Origin: Nanobdellota archaeon | GTDB taxonomy: Archaea > Nanobdellota > Nanobdellia > SCGC-AAA011-G17 > ARS1403 | Assembly: GCA_002688395.1 (NCBI GenBank) | Contig: NZCU01000028.1 | Coordinates: 1 to 11,096, forward strand | DNA: 11,096 nt | Direction of reading: 5' to 3' | Shown: one piece after another, positions 5,690 to 11,096 of the stretch | How positions within the stretch are numbered: position 1 is the stretch's first letter | Layout: every line of letters begins with the position of its first letter | Notes under the pieces: model-generated | Told to the model about the DNA's origin: nothing | Database searches by the model: none | What the model saw: only the letters and a program-made list of their open reading frames with translations | Program-made: the position numbers and the translations under genes

Positions 5690-7294
5690 ATGCAAAACAT
5701 AGAAAAATTAAGGATAGAAACAGCAAAAAAGCTTCAACTAAAAAAAACTCCAAAGAACATAGAACTAAATCTATTAAATCCTAAATTAAACCTAAAAACA
5801 AAACCAACTAGAACAATTTCTGGCGTAGCACCAATAGCAATAATGACAAAACCAGATAATTGTCCACATGGAAAATGTGTATTCTGTCCAGGCGGTCCAA
5901 ATTCTTTTTTCGGAGATATTCCAATGTCATACACCGGAAATGAGCCAGCTTCTATGAGAGCAATAAGAAATAATTTCGATGCTTATCTACAAGTTTTTAA
6001 TAGATTAGAACATTATATTTTACTTAATCAAGTTCCAGAAAAAGTAGAACTAATTATAATGGGTGGAACATTTCCAGCTTATTCAATAGAATACCAAGAT
6101 GAATTTATTAAAGACGCATTCAAAGCTATGAATGACTTTTCTAAACTTTTCTTTAAAGATAATAAATTAGATAAAAACACTTTCCAAGAATTCTTTGAAT
6201 TTAACTTAGAATTCAAATCTAAAGAAAGAGCAGAAAAATTACATAAGAAAATATTAAACTTGAAAAATTCAACAACTTTACAACAAGAACAAATAAAAAA
6301 TGAAACTTCCAAAATTAGATGTATAGCTCTAGTAATAGAAACAAAACCTGATTGGTGTAAACAAGAACATATTAACCAAATGCTTAAACTAGGAACAACA
6401 AGAGTAGAATTAGGGCTTCAAACTTTAAATGATGATATTTTAAAAAAAGTTAATAGAGGTCATACATTACAAGATTCTATTGAATCAATTCAATTGCTTA
6501 AAGATTCTGGATTAAAATTCATAGCCCATATGATGCCAGGCCTACCATCTTCAACTAACAAAGAAGATATTAATAATTTTAAAGAAATTTTCTCAAATAG
6601 TAATTATCAACCAGATGGATTGAAAATATACCCATGTATGGTTATGCCAGGAACTCCATTAGAAATTCAATACAAAAAAGGATTATTTACCCCAATAACA
6701 ACAGAAACAGCAACAAAAATAATCATAGAAGCTAAAAAATATTTTCCAAAGTACACAAGAGTTTATAGAATTCAAAGAGATATTCCAACAAAAGTAACAA
6801 CAGATGGAGTTAAAATAACTAATCTTAGACAACACATCCATCAAGAAATGGAAAAGCAAAATTTAACATGTAATTGTATAAGATGTAGAGAACCTAGAAA
6901 TAAAGAGATTTCATGGAATAATGTTACCCTAAATAGAATAGATTATGAAGCCTCTAATGGAAAAGAAATATTTTTATCTTTTGATGATACAAAAAATAAT
7001 ATTTTACTTGGGTTTCTAAGATTAAGAATACCATTTAAACCTTTCAGAGAAGAAATTACAAAAATTTCCGCCATCATAAGAGAAATCCATGTGTATGGTC
7101 AAGCAACTTCTATAGGGAAAAAAGGAAATGTCCAACACCTTGGATTAGGAAAAAAATTATTAGAAGAAGCAGAAAAAATAGCCAAAGAATTTAATTCTCA
7201 AAAAATGTTAATTATCTCAGGAATTGGAGTAAAAGAATATTTCAAAAAATTCAATTACAAAAAAGAAGGAGTTTATGTTTCTAAAGAATTATGA
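5690..7294 (+). CDS. elp3: Elp3, tRNA U34 carboxymethyltransferase (radical SAM plus GNAT)
   Basis: 534 residues, normal family length. Elp3 uses acetyl-CoA and radical SAM chemistry to make 5-carboxymethyluridine at the wobble position of tRNAs. An N-terminal tRNA-binding region (about 1-50) leads to the radical SAM cluster CPHGKCVFC with Cys58, Cys63 and Cys66 (CX4CX2C, the Elp3 spacing), then MGGTFPA (near 124-130), ETKPDWC (near 220-226), ELGLQT and HMMPGLP, all typical. The zinc-binding CNCIRC (394-399) separates the barrel from the C-terminal GNAT acetyltransferase domain, which has the acetyl-CoA loop QHLGLGKKL (482-490). All expected cofactor residues are present. In archaea Elp3 works without the other Elongator subunits. 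It is divergent from an operon holding a Trm9-like methyltransferase; its end overlaps the convergent membrane-protein gene by 6 nt. Confidence 0.97.
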   Translation: MQNIEKLRIETAKKLQLKKTPKNIELNLLNPKLNLKTKPTRTISGVAPIAIMTKPDNCPHGKCVFCPGGPNSFFGDIPMSYTGNEPASMRAIRNNFDAYLQVFNRLEHYILLNQVPEKVELIIMGGTFPAYSIEYQDEFIKDAFKAMNDFSKLFFKDNKLDKNTFQEFFEFNLEFKSKERAEKLHKKILNLKNSTTLQQEQIKNETSKIRCIALVIETKPDWCKQEHINQMLKLGTTRVELGLQTLNDDILKKVNRGHTLQDSIESIQLLKDSGLKFIAHMMPGLPSSTNKEDINNFKEIFSNSNYQPDGLKIYPCMVMPGTPLEIQYKKGLFTPITTETATKIIIEAKKYFPKYTRVYRIQRDIPTKVTTDGVKITNLRQHIHQEMEKQNLTCNCIRCREPRNKEISWNNVTLNRIDYEASNGKEIFLSFDDTKNNILLGFLRLRIPFKPFREEITKISAIIREIHVYGQATSIGKKGNVQHLGLGKKLLEEAEKIAKEFNSQKMLIISGIGVKEYFKKFNYKKEGVYVSKEL

Positions 7295-7519
7295 TCCCCA
7301 ACTCCATTTAGGGCTTTCTCCAGTTTTATATGCTATTAGTATAAATAAAGCAATTAAAACTATCAAAGATCCAATAAAATTTTCAGTTTGTCCTTTTTCT
7401 AAAAAATATCTACTAATAAAAACTACTAAAATAATAAAAATTAAAGTAAGTAACCATCCTTCCCAACTTGAAGGAGCCCATCCCCAACCATATTTTTTTC
7501 TCTTAAACCAAAGTTTCAT
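7289..7519 (-). CDS. Small Trp-rich two-helix membrane protein
   Basis: 76 residues, predicted integral membrane protein. A basic N-terminus (KRKK, 6-9) leads to GWGWAPSSWEGW (11-22), then transmembrane helix 1 (about 22-39), a short polar loop EKGQTEN, helix 2 (about 48-64), and a closing GESPKWSWGS. Seven tryptophans cluster at the membrane borders. The GWGW-x-P-x-x-W-x-GW start and the GE-x-P-x-W-x-WG end look like a small uncharacterised family found in bacteria and archaea; this is from memory, and its function is not known to me. The start at 7519 is chosen over an ATG at 7537 because it overlaps the upstream stop as ATGA and has GGAG 4 nt before it. The TAA overlaps the end of elp3 by 6 nt on the opposite strand. 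Probably cotranscribed with the cysteine mini-protein and tRNA-Val. Confidence 0.78.
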   Translation of the reverse strand: MKLWFKRKKYGWGWAPSSWEGWLLTLIFIILVVFISRYFLEKGQTENFIGSLIVLIALFILIAYKTGESPKWSWGS

Positions 7520-7689
7520 TTTTCTCCATATGAACAAAGAACTATATCCGGTTTTTTAACACCTTTAAAATATTTACAAACAGATTTATTTTTCACAGCA
7601 CATTTATGTTCATCTGTTCTTTCTTTCTCATTCCAAGGACAATTATCTTGCTCCCAATCAACATTCTTAGAAATTAAATCAATATCCAT
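7516..7689 (-). CDS. Four-cysteine mini-protein, unknown function
   Basis: 57 residues, not recognised as a characterised family. It has four cysteines (17, 30, 38, 52) in C-P-W-N-E-K, H-K-C-A-V-K-N, S-V-C-K-Y-F and V-L-C-S-Y contexts, spacing CX12CX7CX13C, plus His28. This suggests a small zinc- or iron-sulfur-binding fold, although disulfides are possible. There is no signal peptide. The start at 7689 is preferred to an in-frame ATG at 7713, because AAGGTG lies 5 nt upstream of it and the longer form would begin only 6 nt after the tRNA 3' end. The stop overlaps the membrane protein start (ATGA), so the two are translationally coupled and may work together. No promoter is seen between it and tRNA-Val. 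Confidence 0.72.
   Translation of the reverse strand: MDIDLISKNVDWEQDNCPWNEKERTDEHKCAVKNKSVCKYFKGVKKPDIVLCSYGEK
7524..7527 (-). promoter_or_regulatory. Shine-Dalgarno site of the small membrane protein
   Basis: GGAG on the minus strand, 4 nt before the ATG at 7519. It decides the start in favour of the shorter 76-residue form. Confidence 0.5.
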
Positions 7690-7694
7690 ATTAG

Positions 7695-7700
7695 CACCTT
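7695..7700 (-). promoter_or_regulatory. Shine-Dalgarno site of the four-cysteine protein
   Basis: AAGGTG on the minus strand, complementary to the archaeal 16S 3' end, with 5 nt before the ATG at 7689. Most other starts in this window lack such a site. Confidence 0.6.
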
Positions 7701-7719
7701 TTAATTCTTTCATTATGAA

Positions 7720-7794
7720 TGGGTCCGGGGTGATTTGAACACCCGATCTTCGCCTTGTAAGGGCAATGTCATAACCAGACTAGACCACGGACCC
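7720..7794 (-). tRNA. tRNA-Val (anticodon UAC)
   Basis: A 75-nt cloverleaf with a perfect seven-pair acceptor (GGGTCCG/CGGACCC), T8, a D arm GTC/GAC, anticodon stem TTGCC/GGCGA with loop CTTACAA (anticodon UAC, reading GUA and probably other GUN codons), variable AGATC, T stem GGGTG/CACCC with loop TTCAAAT, and discriminator A. No intron, no encoded CCA. Its U34 is the kind of base modified by Elp3, encoded nearby. A same-strand protein gene follows within 30 nt with no terminator or promoter between. Confidence 0.96.
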
Positions 7795-7819
7795 GTAATA
7801 ATATTCAAAAGAAATTCAA

Positions 7820-7827
7820 TATATAAA
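7820..7827 (-). promoter_or_regulatory. TATA box of tRNA-Val
   Basis: Minus strand TTTATATA, centre 29.5 nt from the mature tRNA 5' base, the same octamer and distance as at tRNA-Gly. It probably also drives the two small protein genes downstream. Confidence 0.65.
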
Positions 7828-7849
7828 AGTTATTATTGTAATCAAAACC

Positions 7850-7857
7850 TTTAAAAA
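7850..7857 (+). promoter_or_regulatory. Probable TATA box of the 7897 gene
   Basis: TTTAAAAA, centre 43.5 nt before the ATG at 7897. With the usual 26-nt offset this predicts a leader of about 17 nt, in which no Shine-Dalgarno site is seen. A nearer AT run (7874-7882) would put the RNA start inside the gene. Confidence 0.4.
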
Positions 7858-7896
7858 TCAAACATTCATAAGGAAATATATACTCAAGAACATACT

Positions 7897-9672
7897 ATGA
7901 AAGAAAATAAAAAATCTAAAGAATCTAAATTAGAAAATATTAAAGATGAAAAATTAGACGATTTAAAGAGTAAATTATCTAAAATTAAGACTAAGATAGA
8001 CAAATTTCAAAAAGACTTACTTAAAAAATTTGATAAATACATTATTGGAATTGCTTTACTTCCACCAAAAAAAGAAAATAAAGATGCGCTAGATATTTTA
8101 GTCCTAGTAGATGATTCTGATTCTAAAAAGATGGGAAAACTAGAATTAAAAGACCGTCTAGTAGCAATAACTAAAAACATTGGAAAAGATATAGATAAAA
8201 ATTTTACAACCGATGTTTTATTACTAAGTGAAATGCAACAAAATTGTTTTGATAGTAAATGGGAATTCTTACAAGAGATTTCAATGTCAGCTCCGATTTA
8301 TGATCCTAAAGATTTAATCGCAGCATTAAAAGTTTCAGGCGTCCATAAAGAAATGGTTTTAAAAAAGTTTGAAAAATACATTATTAGTTACGTAGCAGCA
8401 GGTTCTTTATTTAGAGGGGAAAAATCTAACGATATTGATGTTTATGTAATTGTAGATGACACTGATGTTAAAAAAATGTCTAGATATGAGTTAAAAGACA
8501 AACTAAGAGCTATTATTTTATCACAAGGTTTCGAAGCTAATGCTATAACAAGAGTAAAGAAAAAATTCCACGTTCAAGTATATATTCTAACTGATTTTTG
8601 GGAGGGAATTAAAGATGCAAATCCAGTATTTTTCACATTACTAAGAGATGGCATCCCATTATACGATAGGGGAGTATTCATGCCATGGAAATTATTACTA
8701 GAAATGGGTAGAATAAAACCTTCTCCAGAAGCTATTGACACATTTATTTCTTCAGGAGATAAAATGATGGAAAGAATTAGGTACAAACTAAGAGAAATCA
8801 TAGAAGCAGATATTTATTGGTCTACTCTAACTCCATCTCAAGCAGCTTTAATGATGTACGGTGTAGCACCACCAACACCAAAAGAAACAGTAAACATAAT
8901 GGAGGACATCTTCGTCAAAAAAGAAAAATTATTAGAAAAAAAATATATAGATATCTTAGCAGAAATAAGAAAATATTACAAAGATTTAGAACATGATAAA
9001 ATAAAAGATATAACTGGAAAAGATATTGATAGATTATTAAAAAATGCTAATGATTATTTAAAAAGAATTAAAAAATTATTTAGACAAATAGAAAAAAGAA
9101 AAGAAGAAGAAAGTATTTCCGAAATATATGAAACAAGCAACTCTTTAATTAAAGACGCATTATCAATTAACGAAATCAACACAAAAAACATAGAACTAGG
9201 ATTAAAAAAATTAAAAGAAAAAAACGAAATCTCTCCAACAATAATAAAAATATATAATGAAATAAATAAAGCAAAAAATGATCCAGAAAAATTAAATAAA
9301 TTAGAAATAAATAAAGTAAGAAAAGATTCAAAATTCTTTATTTCTCAATTAATAGAATACACTCAAAGAAAACATGGTAGAGAATTAGAAAAAGCAGCAG
9401 TAAGAATAAAATATGATGATAAATATGCAGAAGTTATTTTATTAGATGACATAGCTTTTGTAACTGAAGATTTAAAGAAAAGAGATGAAATTACTAAAGC
9501 GAACATAAACAAAGAAGGGTCTTTAAGTGAACTAAAAAAAAGTAGTGTTAAAGAATTAGAAGAACATATCACAAAGAAAAAAGTCCCTAAAGGTGTGTTT
9601 GTAAAGGAATCAACTTTTGAATCCTTAAAAAAACTATTTGGAAAAGATGTAGAAATTCTAGTTAGCTATTAG
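7897..9672 (+). CDS. Protein with two tandem nucleotidyltransferase-like domains and a helical tail
   Basis: 591 residues, lysine-rich, soluble. After a charged coiled-coil-like start (1-45) come two related domains. Domain A (about 45-138) has DALDILVLVDDSD (63-75) and TTDVLLLSE (104-112). Domain B (about 155-257) has the pol-beta-type GS-x8-D-x-D motif (Gly169-Ser170, Asp179, Asp181) and HVQVYILTD (225-233). Matching blocks such as VDDSDSKKM / VDDTDVKKM and LKDRLVAI / LKDKLRAI show an internal duplication. Domain A lacks the GS and the first Asp (Ala64) but keeps Asp106; domain B has the pair but Gln227 at the third site. A helical region (about 285-405, with RKYYKDLEH at 358-366) recalls HEPN-type bundles without a clean motif. 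The rest (about 405-591) is charged and ends in a small alpha/beta segment. Function unknown; it precedes the ribosomal cluster but has its own promoter region. Confidence 0.75.
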   Translation: MKENKKSKESKLENIKDEKLDDLKSKLSKIKTKIDKFQKDLLKKFDKYIIGIALLPPKKENKDALDILVLVDDSDSKKMGKLELKDRLVAITKNIGKDIDKNFTTDVLLLSEMQQNCFDSKWEFLQEISMSAPIYDPKDLIAALKVSGVHKEMVLKKFEKYIISYVAAGSLFRGEKSNDIDVYVIVDDTDVKKMSRYELKDKLRAIILSQGFEANAITRVKKKFHVQVYILTDFWEGIKDANPVFFTLLRDGIPLYDRGVFMPWKLLLEMGRIKPSPEAIDTFISSGDKMMERIRYKLREIIEADIYWSTLTPSQAALMMYGVAPPTPKETVNIMEDIFVKKEKLLEKKYIDILAEIRKYYKDLEHDKIKDITGKDIDRLLKNANDYLKRIKKLFRQIEKRKEEESISEIYETSNSLIKDALSINEINTKNIELGLKKLKEKNEISPTIIKIYNEINKAKNDPEKLNKLEINKVRKDSKFFISQLIEYTQRKHGRELEKAAVRIKYDDKYAEVILLDDIAFVTEDLKKRDEITKANINKEGSLSELKKSSVKELEEHITKKKVPKGVFVKESTFESLKKLFGKDVEILVSY

Positions 9673-9678
9673 AAAACC

Positions 9679-9686
9679 TTTTAAAC
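9679..9686 (+). promoter_or_regulatory. TATA box of the ribosomal protein cluster
   Basis: TTTTAAAC, centre about 27.5 nt before the eL33 ATG at 9710, in the 37-bp gap after the preceding gene. It implies a leaderless transcript for the eL33, unknown and L10e genes. Confidence 0.5.
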
Positions 9687-9709
9687 CAGAAATTTAACTA
9701 AAAACTAAA

Positions 9710-9967
9710 ATGGAAGCAGTTATTGTTAATTTTAGACGTGGAAGACACAGACAAAACACTAGACAAATTGTTATTAAAGTCCAAGGTGTAAAAACAATAA
9801 AAGATACTGAAAAACTTCTAAAAAAAGCAGTAAGTTGGACCTCCCCTGGAGGGAAAGAAATAAAAGGAACAATTTCAGCATCTCATGGCAATAGTGGATG
9901 TGTTAGGGCAATCTTCGAACGAGGCTTACCAGGTCAAGCATTAGGACAAAAAGTTATTGTCTCCTAA
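9710..9967 (+). CDS. rpl35ae: Ribosomal protein eL33 (L35Ae), large subunit
   Basis: 85 residues, a normal length for the archaeal protein, which is shared with eukaryotes and absent from bacteria. Family features: VNFRRGRHRQNTRQ near the N-terminus (6-19), VIKVQGVKTIKDTEKLLKKA (21-40), VSWTSPGGKEIKGTIS (41-56), the SHGNSGCVRAIFERGLPGQALG block (58-79) that carries the most conserved HG-x-x-G-x-V-R-x-x-F and LPGQALG elements, and a final strand. It is basic, as expected for an rRNA-binding protein. It leads a three-gene cluster: the next start lies 7 nt after its stop and L10e follows. The ATG fits a leaderless start from the box at 9679-9686. Confidence 0.93.
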   Translation: MEAVIVNFRRGRHRQNTRQIVIKVQGVKTIKDTEKLLKKAVSWTSPGGKEIKGTISASHGNSGCVRAIFERGLPGQALGQKVIVS

Positions 9968-9974
9968 AGATAAA

Positions 9975-10196
9975 ATGATAAATGACTACGAATTGGCAAG
10001 AGAAATAAGAGAATATGATGTATTTGCATCTATATTAGTGGAGAAAATACCAACAGTATCTTATTTTACAGAACATAGAACTTTACCATACAGAATACGT
10101 CCAAGCACAAGAAACAGAATAATAGAAATAATTGAGGATTCAGAAAAGGTGGAGCCCGACTCGGGATTATTAATTACAAAAAGAGTAGCAGCTTAA
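9975..10196 (+). CDS. Unknown 73-aa protein between two ribosomal protein genes
   Basis: Not recognised. 73 residues, no cysteine, no membrane segment, mixed charge. The N-terminus NDYELAREIREYD is helical with alternating charge, followed by a strand-rich middle (FASILVEKIPTVSYF), a proline-flanked basic patch (RTLPYRIRPSTRNR, 36-49), a helix IIEIIEDSE, and a tail DSGLLITKRVAA. The start is taken at the ATG 7 nt after the eL33 stop; a TTG at 9957 would add six residues inside eL33 and is less likely. Its stop is followed after one base by the L10e ATG, so it is embedded in the ribosomal cluster and coexpressed with it. A ribosome- or RNA-related role is inference from position. It does not resemble RNA polymerase subunits such as Rpb10, which need cysteines. 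Confidence 0.7.
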   Translation: MINDYELAREIREYDVFASILVEKIPTVSYFTEHRTLPYRIRPSTRNRIIEIIEDSEKVEPDSGLLITKRVAA

Positions 10197-10197
10197 A

Positions 10198-10725
10198 ATG
10201 GCAGGATTAAGAAAATTCAAATGTTATAGAGAAGTAAAAAGAGCTTATACTAGAAAAAGTAAGTATAAAAGAAAATCTTACATTAAAGGAGTTCCAATTT
10301 CTAAAGTAGTTAGATATAGTATGGGTAATCCTACAAAAAAATACAAATATGAAGTTTCTTTAACAACAAATACAAGAGTTCAAGTAAGACATAACGCAAT
10401 AGAATCGGCAAGATTAACAAGCAACAGACAATTAGAAGCGAAATTAGGAAAAACAGATTACGCATTTAGAATAAGAACTTACCCTCATCACATTTTAAGA
10501 GAAAACAGAATGCTTGTAGGAGCTGGAGCTGATAGAATGCAGACGGGTATGAAACAAGCATTTGGAAAAGTTGTAGGTATAGCAGCTCAACTAAAAAAAG
10601 ATCAAAAGATATTCTCAGTTTTTGTAAATAAAGCAGGTGTAGAAGTTGCAAAAGACGCTATGAAATCAGCAATTAGGCGTTTACCCTTTAAAGGATCTGT
10701 GACAATTCACGAAATAAAAGCTTAA
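10198..10725 (+). CDS. rpl10e: Ribosomal protein L10e (uL16 family), large subunit
   Basis: 175 residues, full archaeal length. It lies near the peptidyl-transferase centre and binds 5S and 23S rRNA regions as the counterpart of bacterial L16. Characteristic blocks: LRKFKCYREVKRAYTRKSKY (4-23), YIKGVPISKVVRYSMGNP (28-45), VQVRHNAIESARLTSNRQLE (61-80), FRIRTYPHHILREN (90-103), AGADRMQTGMKQAFGKVVGIAA (108-129), and AKDAMKSAIRRLPFKGSVTI near the end. All conserved segments are present. It starts one base after the stop of the 73-aa gene, without a Shine-Dalgarno site, so translation is probably coupled. It is last in the cluster; the next gene has its own TATA box 9 nt beyond the stop. Confidence 0.97.
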   Translation: MAGLRKFKCYREVKRAYTRKSKYKRKSYIKGVPISKVVRYSMGNPTKKYKYEVSLTTNTRVQVRHNAIESARLTSNRQLEAKLGKTDYAFRIRTYPHHILRENRMLVGAGADRMQTGMKQAFGKVVGIAAQLKKDQKIFSVFVNKAGVEVAKDAMKSAIRRLPFKGSVTIHEIKA

Positions 10726-10733
10726 AAGTAACA

Positions 10734-10741
10734 TTTATAAA
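10734..10741 (+). promoter_or_regulatory. TATA box of the PEP synthase gene
   Basis: TTTATAAA, centre 40.5 nt before the TTG start at 10778. With the 26.5-nt offset seen elsewhere, RNA would begin near A10764, giving a leader of about 14 nt that contains the ribosome-binding site. Confidence 0.65.
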
Positions 10742-10766
10742 TTTCTAAAATTTAATTTTCTTTAGA

Positions 10767-10774
10767 GAGGTGAT
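10767..10774 (+). promoter_or_regulatory. Strong Shine-Dalgarno site deciding a TTG start
   Basis: GAGGTGAT, an eight-base match to the archaeal anti-Shine-Dalgarno sequence, ending 3 nt before the TTG at 10778. It is the best site in the window and compensates for the weak initiation codon. Confidence 0.85.
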
Positions 10775-10777
10775 TGT

Positions 10778-11096
10778 TTGACAGAAAATATTGCCTGGTT
10801 CAAAGACCTAGGTAAAGAAGATATTCCTTCAGTAGGTGGTAAAGGTGCAAATTTAGGAGAAATGTATAATACAGGACTCCCAATACCTCCAGGTTTTGCT
10901 GTTACAGCACAAGCATTTGGAGATTTCTTAATAGCAACATCATTAAAAGACAAAATAATTGAAATTTTGAAATCCACAGATGTGGATAATACTTCTCAAT
11001 TAAAAGAAAACTCAGCTAAAATAAAAAATCTAATTTTAAAAGATAAAATGTCAACAGAATTAATAAAAGATATAGTGGAAGCTTATGATAATTTAA
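10778..11096 (+). CDS. ppsA: Phosphoenolpyruvate synthase, N-terminal part
   Basis: 106 residues are seen before the window ends; the complete enzyme is usually 750-800. PEP synthase makes phosphoenolpyruvate from pyruvate and ATP (with AMP and phosphate), feeding gluconeogenesis. The N-terminus WFKDLGKEDIPSVGGKGANL (7-26) continues GEM, followed by GLPIPPGFAVTAQAF (33-47). These are the opening elements of the PEP/pyruvate-binding ATP-grasp domain, with the Gly-rich GGKGANLGEM (20-29). The LGK-x-D form and TA-x-A-F element fit PEP synthase better than pyruvate phosphate dikinase, though the C-terminal half is not seen. The start is the TTG at 10778: it has a near-perfect Shine-Dalgarno site, and no ATG lies in frame before the conserved region. 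Confidence 0.93.
   Translation, partial: MTENIAWFKDLGKEDIPSVGGKGANLGEMYNTGLPIPPGFAVTAQAFGDFLIATSLKDKIIEILKSTDVDNTSQLKENSAKIKNLILKDKMSTELIKDIVEAYDNL

Noticed and set aside
7520..7537. Start at 7537 for the membrane protein
   Set aside because: It would overlap the upstream gene by 22 nt; ATG 7519 has GGAG and an ATGA overlap.
7275..7559. Plus-strand open frame across the small membrane protein gene
   Set aside because: It is the antisense of a clear two-helix protein with Shine-Dalgarno and ATGA overlap, and its product resembles nothing.
7690..7713. Upstream ATG at 7713 as start of the four-cysteine protein
   Set aside because: Only 6 nt from the tRNA 3' end and without a binding site; the in-frame ATG at 7689 has AAGGTG at ideal spacing.
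8968..8994. RKYYKDLEH as a HEPN ribonuclease motif
   Set aside because: Arg and His are separated by seven residues, outside the usual four to six, and no toxin-antitoxin arrangement is present.
9957..9974. TTG start adding six residues to the 73-aa protein
   Set aside because: It lies inside eL33 with no good ribosome site, while an in-frame ATG follows 7 nt after the eL33 stop.
1..11096. CRISPR arrays, insertion sequences, integrases or attachment sites
   Set aside because: No regularly spaced repeats, no transposase-like frame, and no duplicated tRNA ends were seen; the window reads as a stable chromosomal region.

Overview
This is an AT-rich, very compact archaeal chromosome segment. 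Evidence for Archaea: archaeal/eukaryotic-type ribosomal proteins eL33 (L35Ae) and L10e, an archaeal-type Elp3, TTTATATA-like TATA boxes a fixed distance upstream of start codons, few Shine-Dalgarno sites, and tRNA genes without encoded CCA. The gene mix, small spacers and lysine-rich proteins suggest a DPANN-type lineage (Woesearchaeota/Pacearchaeota-like), but that placement is an inference. No mobile element, CRISPR array or phage gene is visible.

Layout. 1-426: 3' end of an endonuclease IV gene, convergent (2-bp gap) with a divergent GT-A nucleotidyltransferase-like gene (429-1703, minus), preceded by an NSUN-type RNA m5C methyltransferase (1744-2661, minus). A 52-bp spacer holds one TATA box placed symmetrically between that gene and a plus-strand pair of overlapping genes (2714-4538), both of the N-formylglutamate amidohydrolase type. 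The second runs 19 nt into the antisense of tRNA-Gly(GCC). Next come a Trm9-like methyltransferase and a coupled unknown acidic protein (minus, 4627-5609), divergent from elp3 (5690-7294, plus). On the minus strand, tRNA-Val(UAC), a four-cysteine mini-protein and a Trp-rich two-helix membrane protein form what looks like one transcript (7794 down to 7289). On the plus strand follow a 591-aa protein with two nucleotidyltransferase-like domains (7897-9672), a ribosomal cluster eL33 / unknown 73 aa / L10e (9710-10725), and the start of phosphoenolpyruvate synthase (10778 to the edge).

How the parts relate. Much of the window concerns RNA modification and translation: an m5C methyltransferase, Elp3 (wobble-uridine carboxymethylation) with a Trm9-like methyltransferase (the family that methylates the Elp3-dependent product), two tRNAs (one with a U34 wobble base) and two ribosomal proteins. 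The most interesting signals are the unknown protein coupled to the Trm9-like gene opposite elp3, the complementary loss of catalytic residues in the duplicated nucleotidyltransferase, the tandem amidohydrolase-like pair with no histidine-degradation context, and promoter geometry that separates leaderless mRNAs (TATA centre about 26.5 nt from ATG), tRNAs (29.5 nt) and a few leadered or internal genes with Shine-Dalgarno sites.
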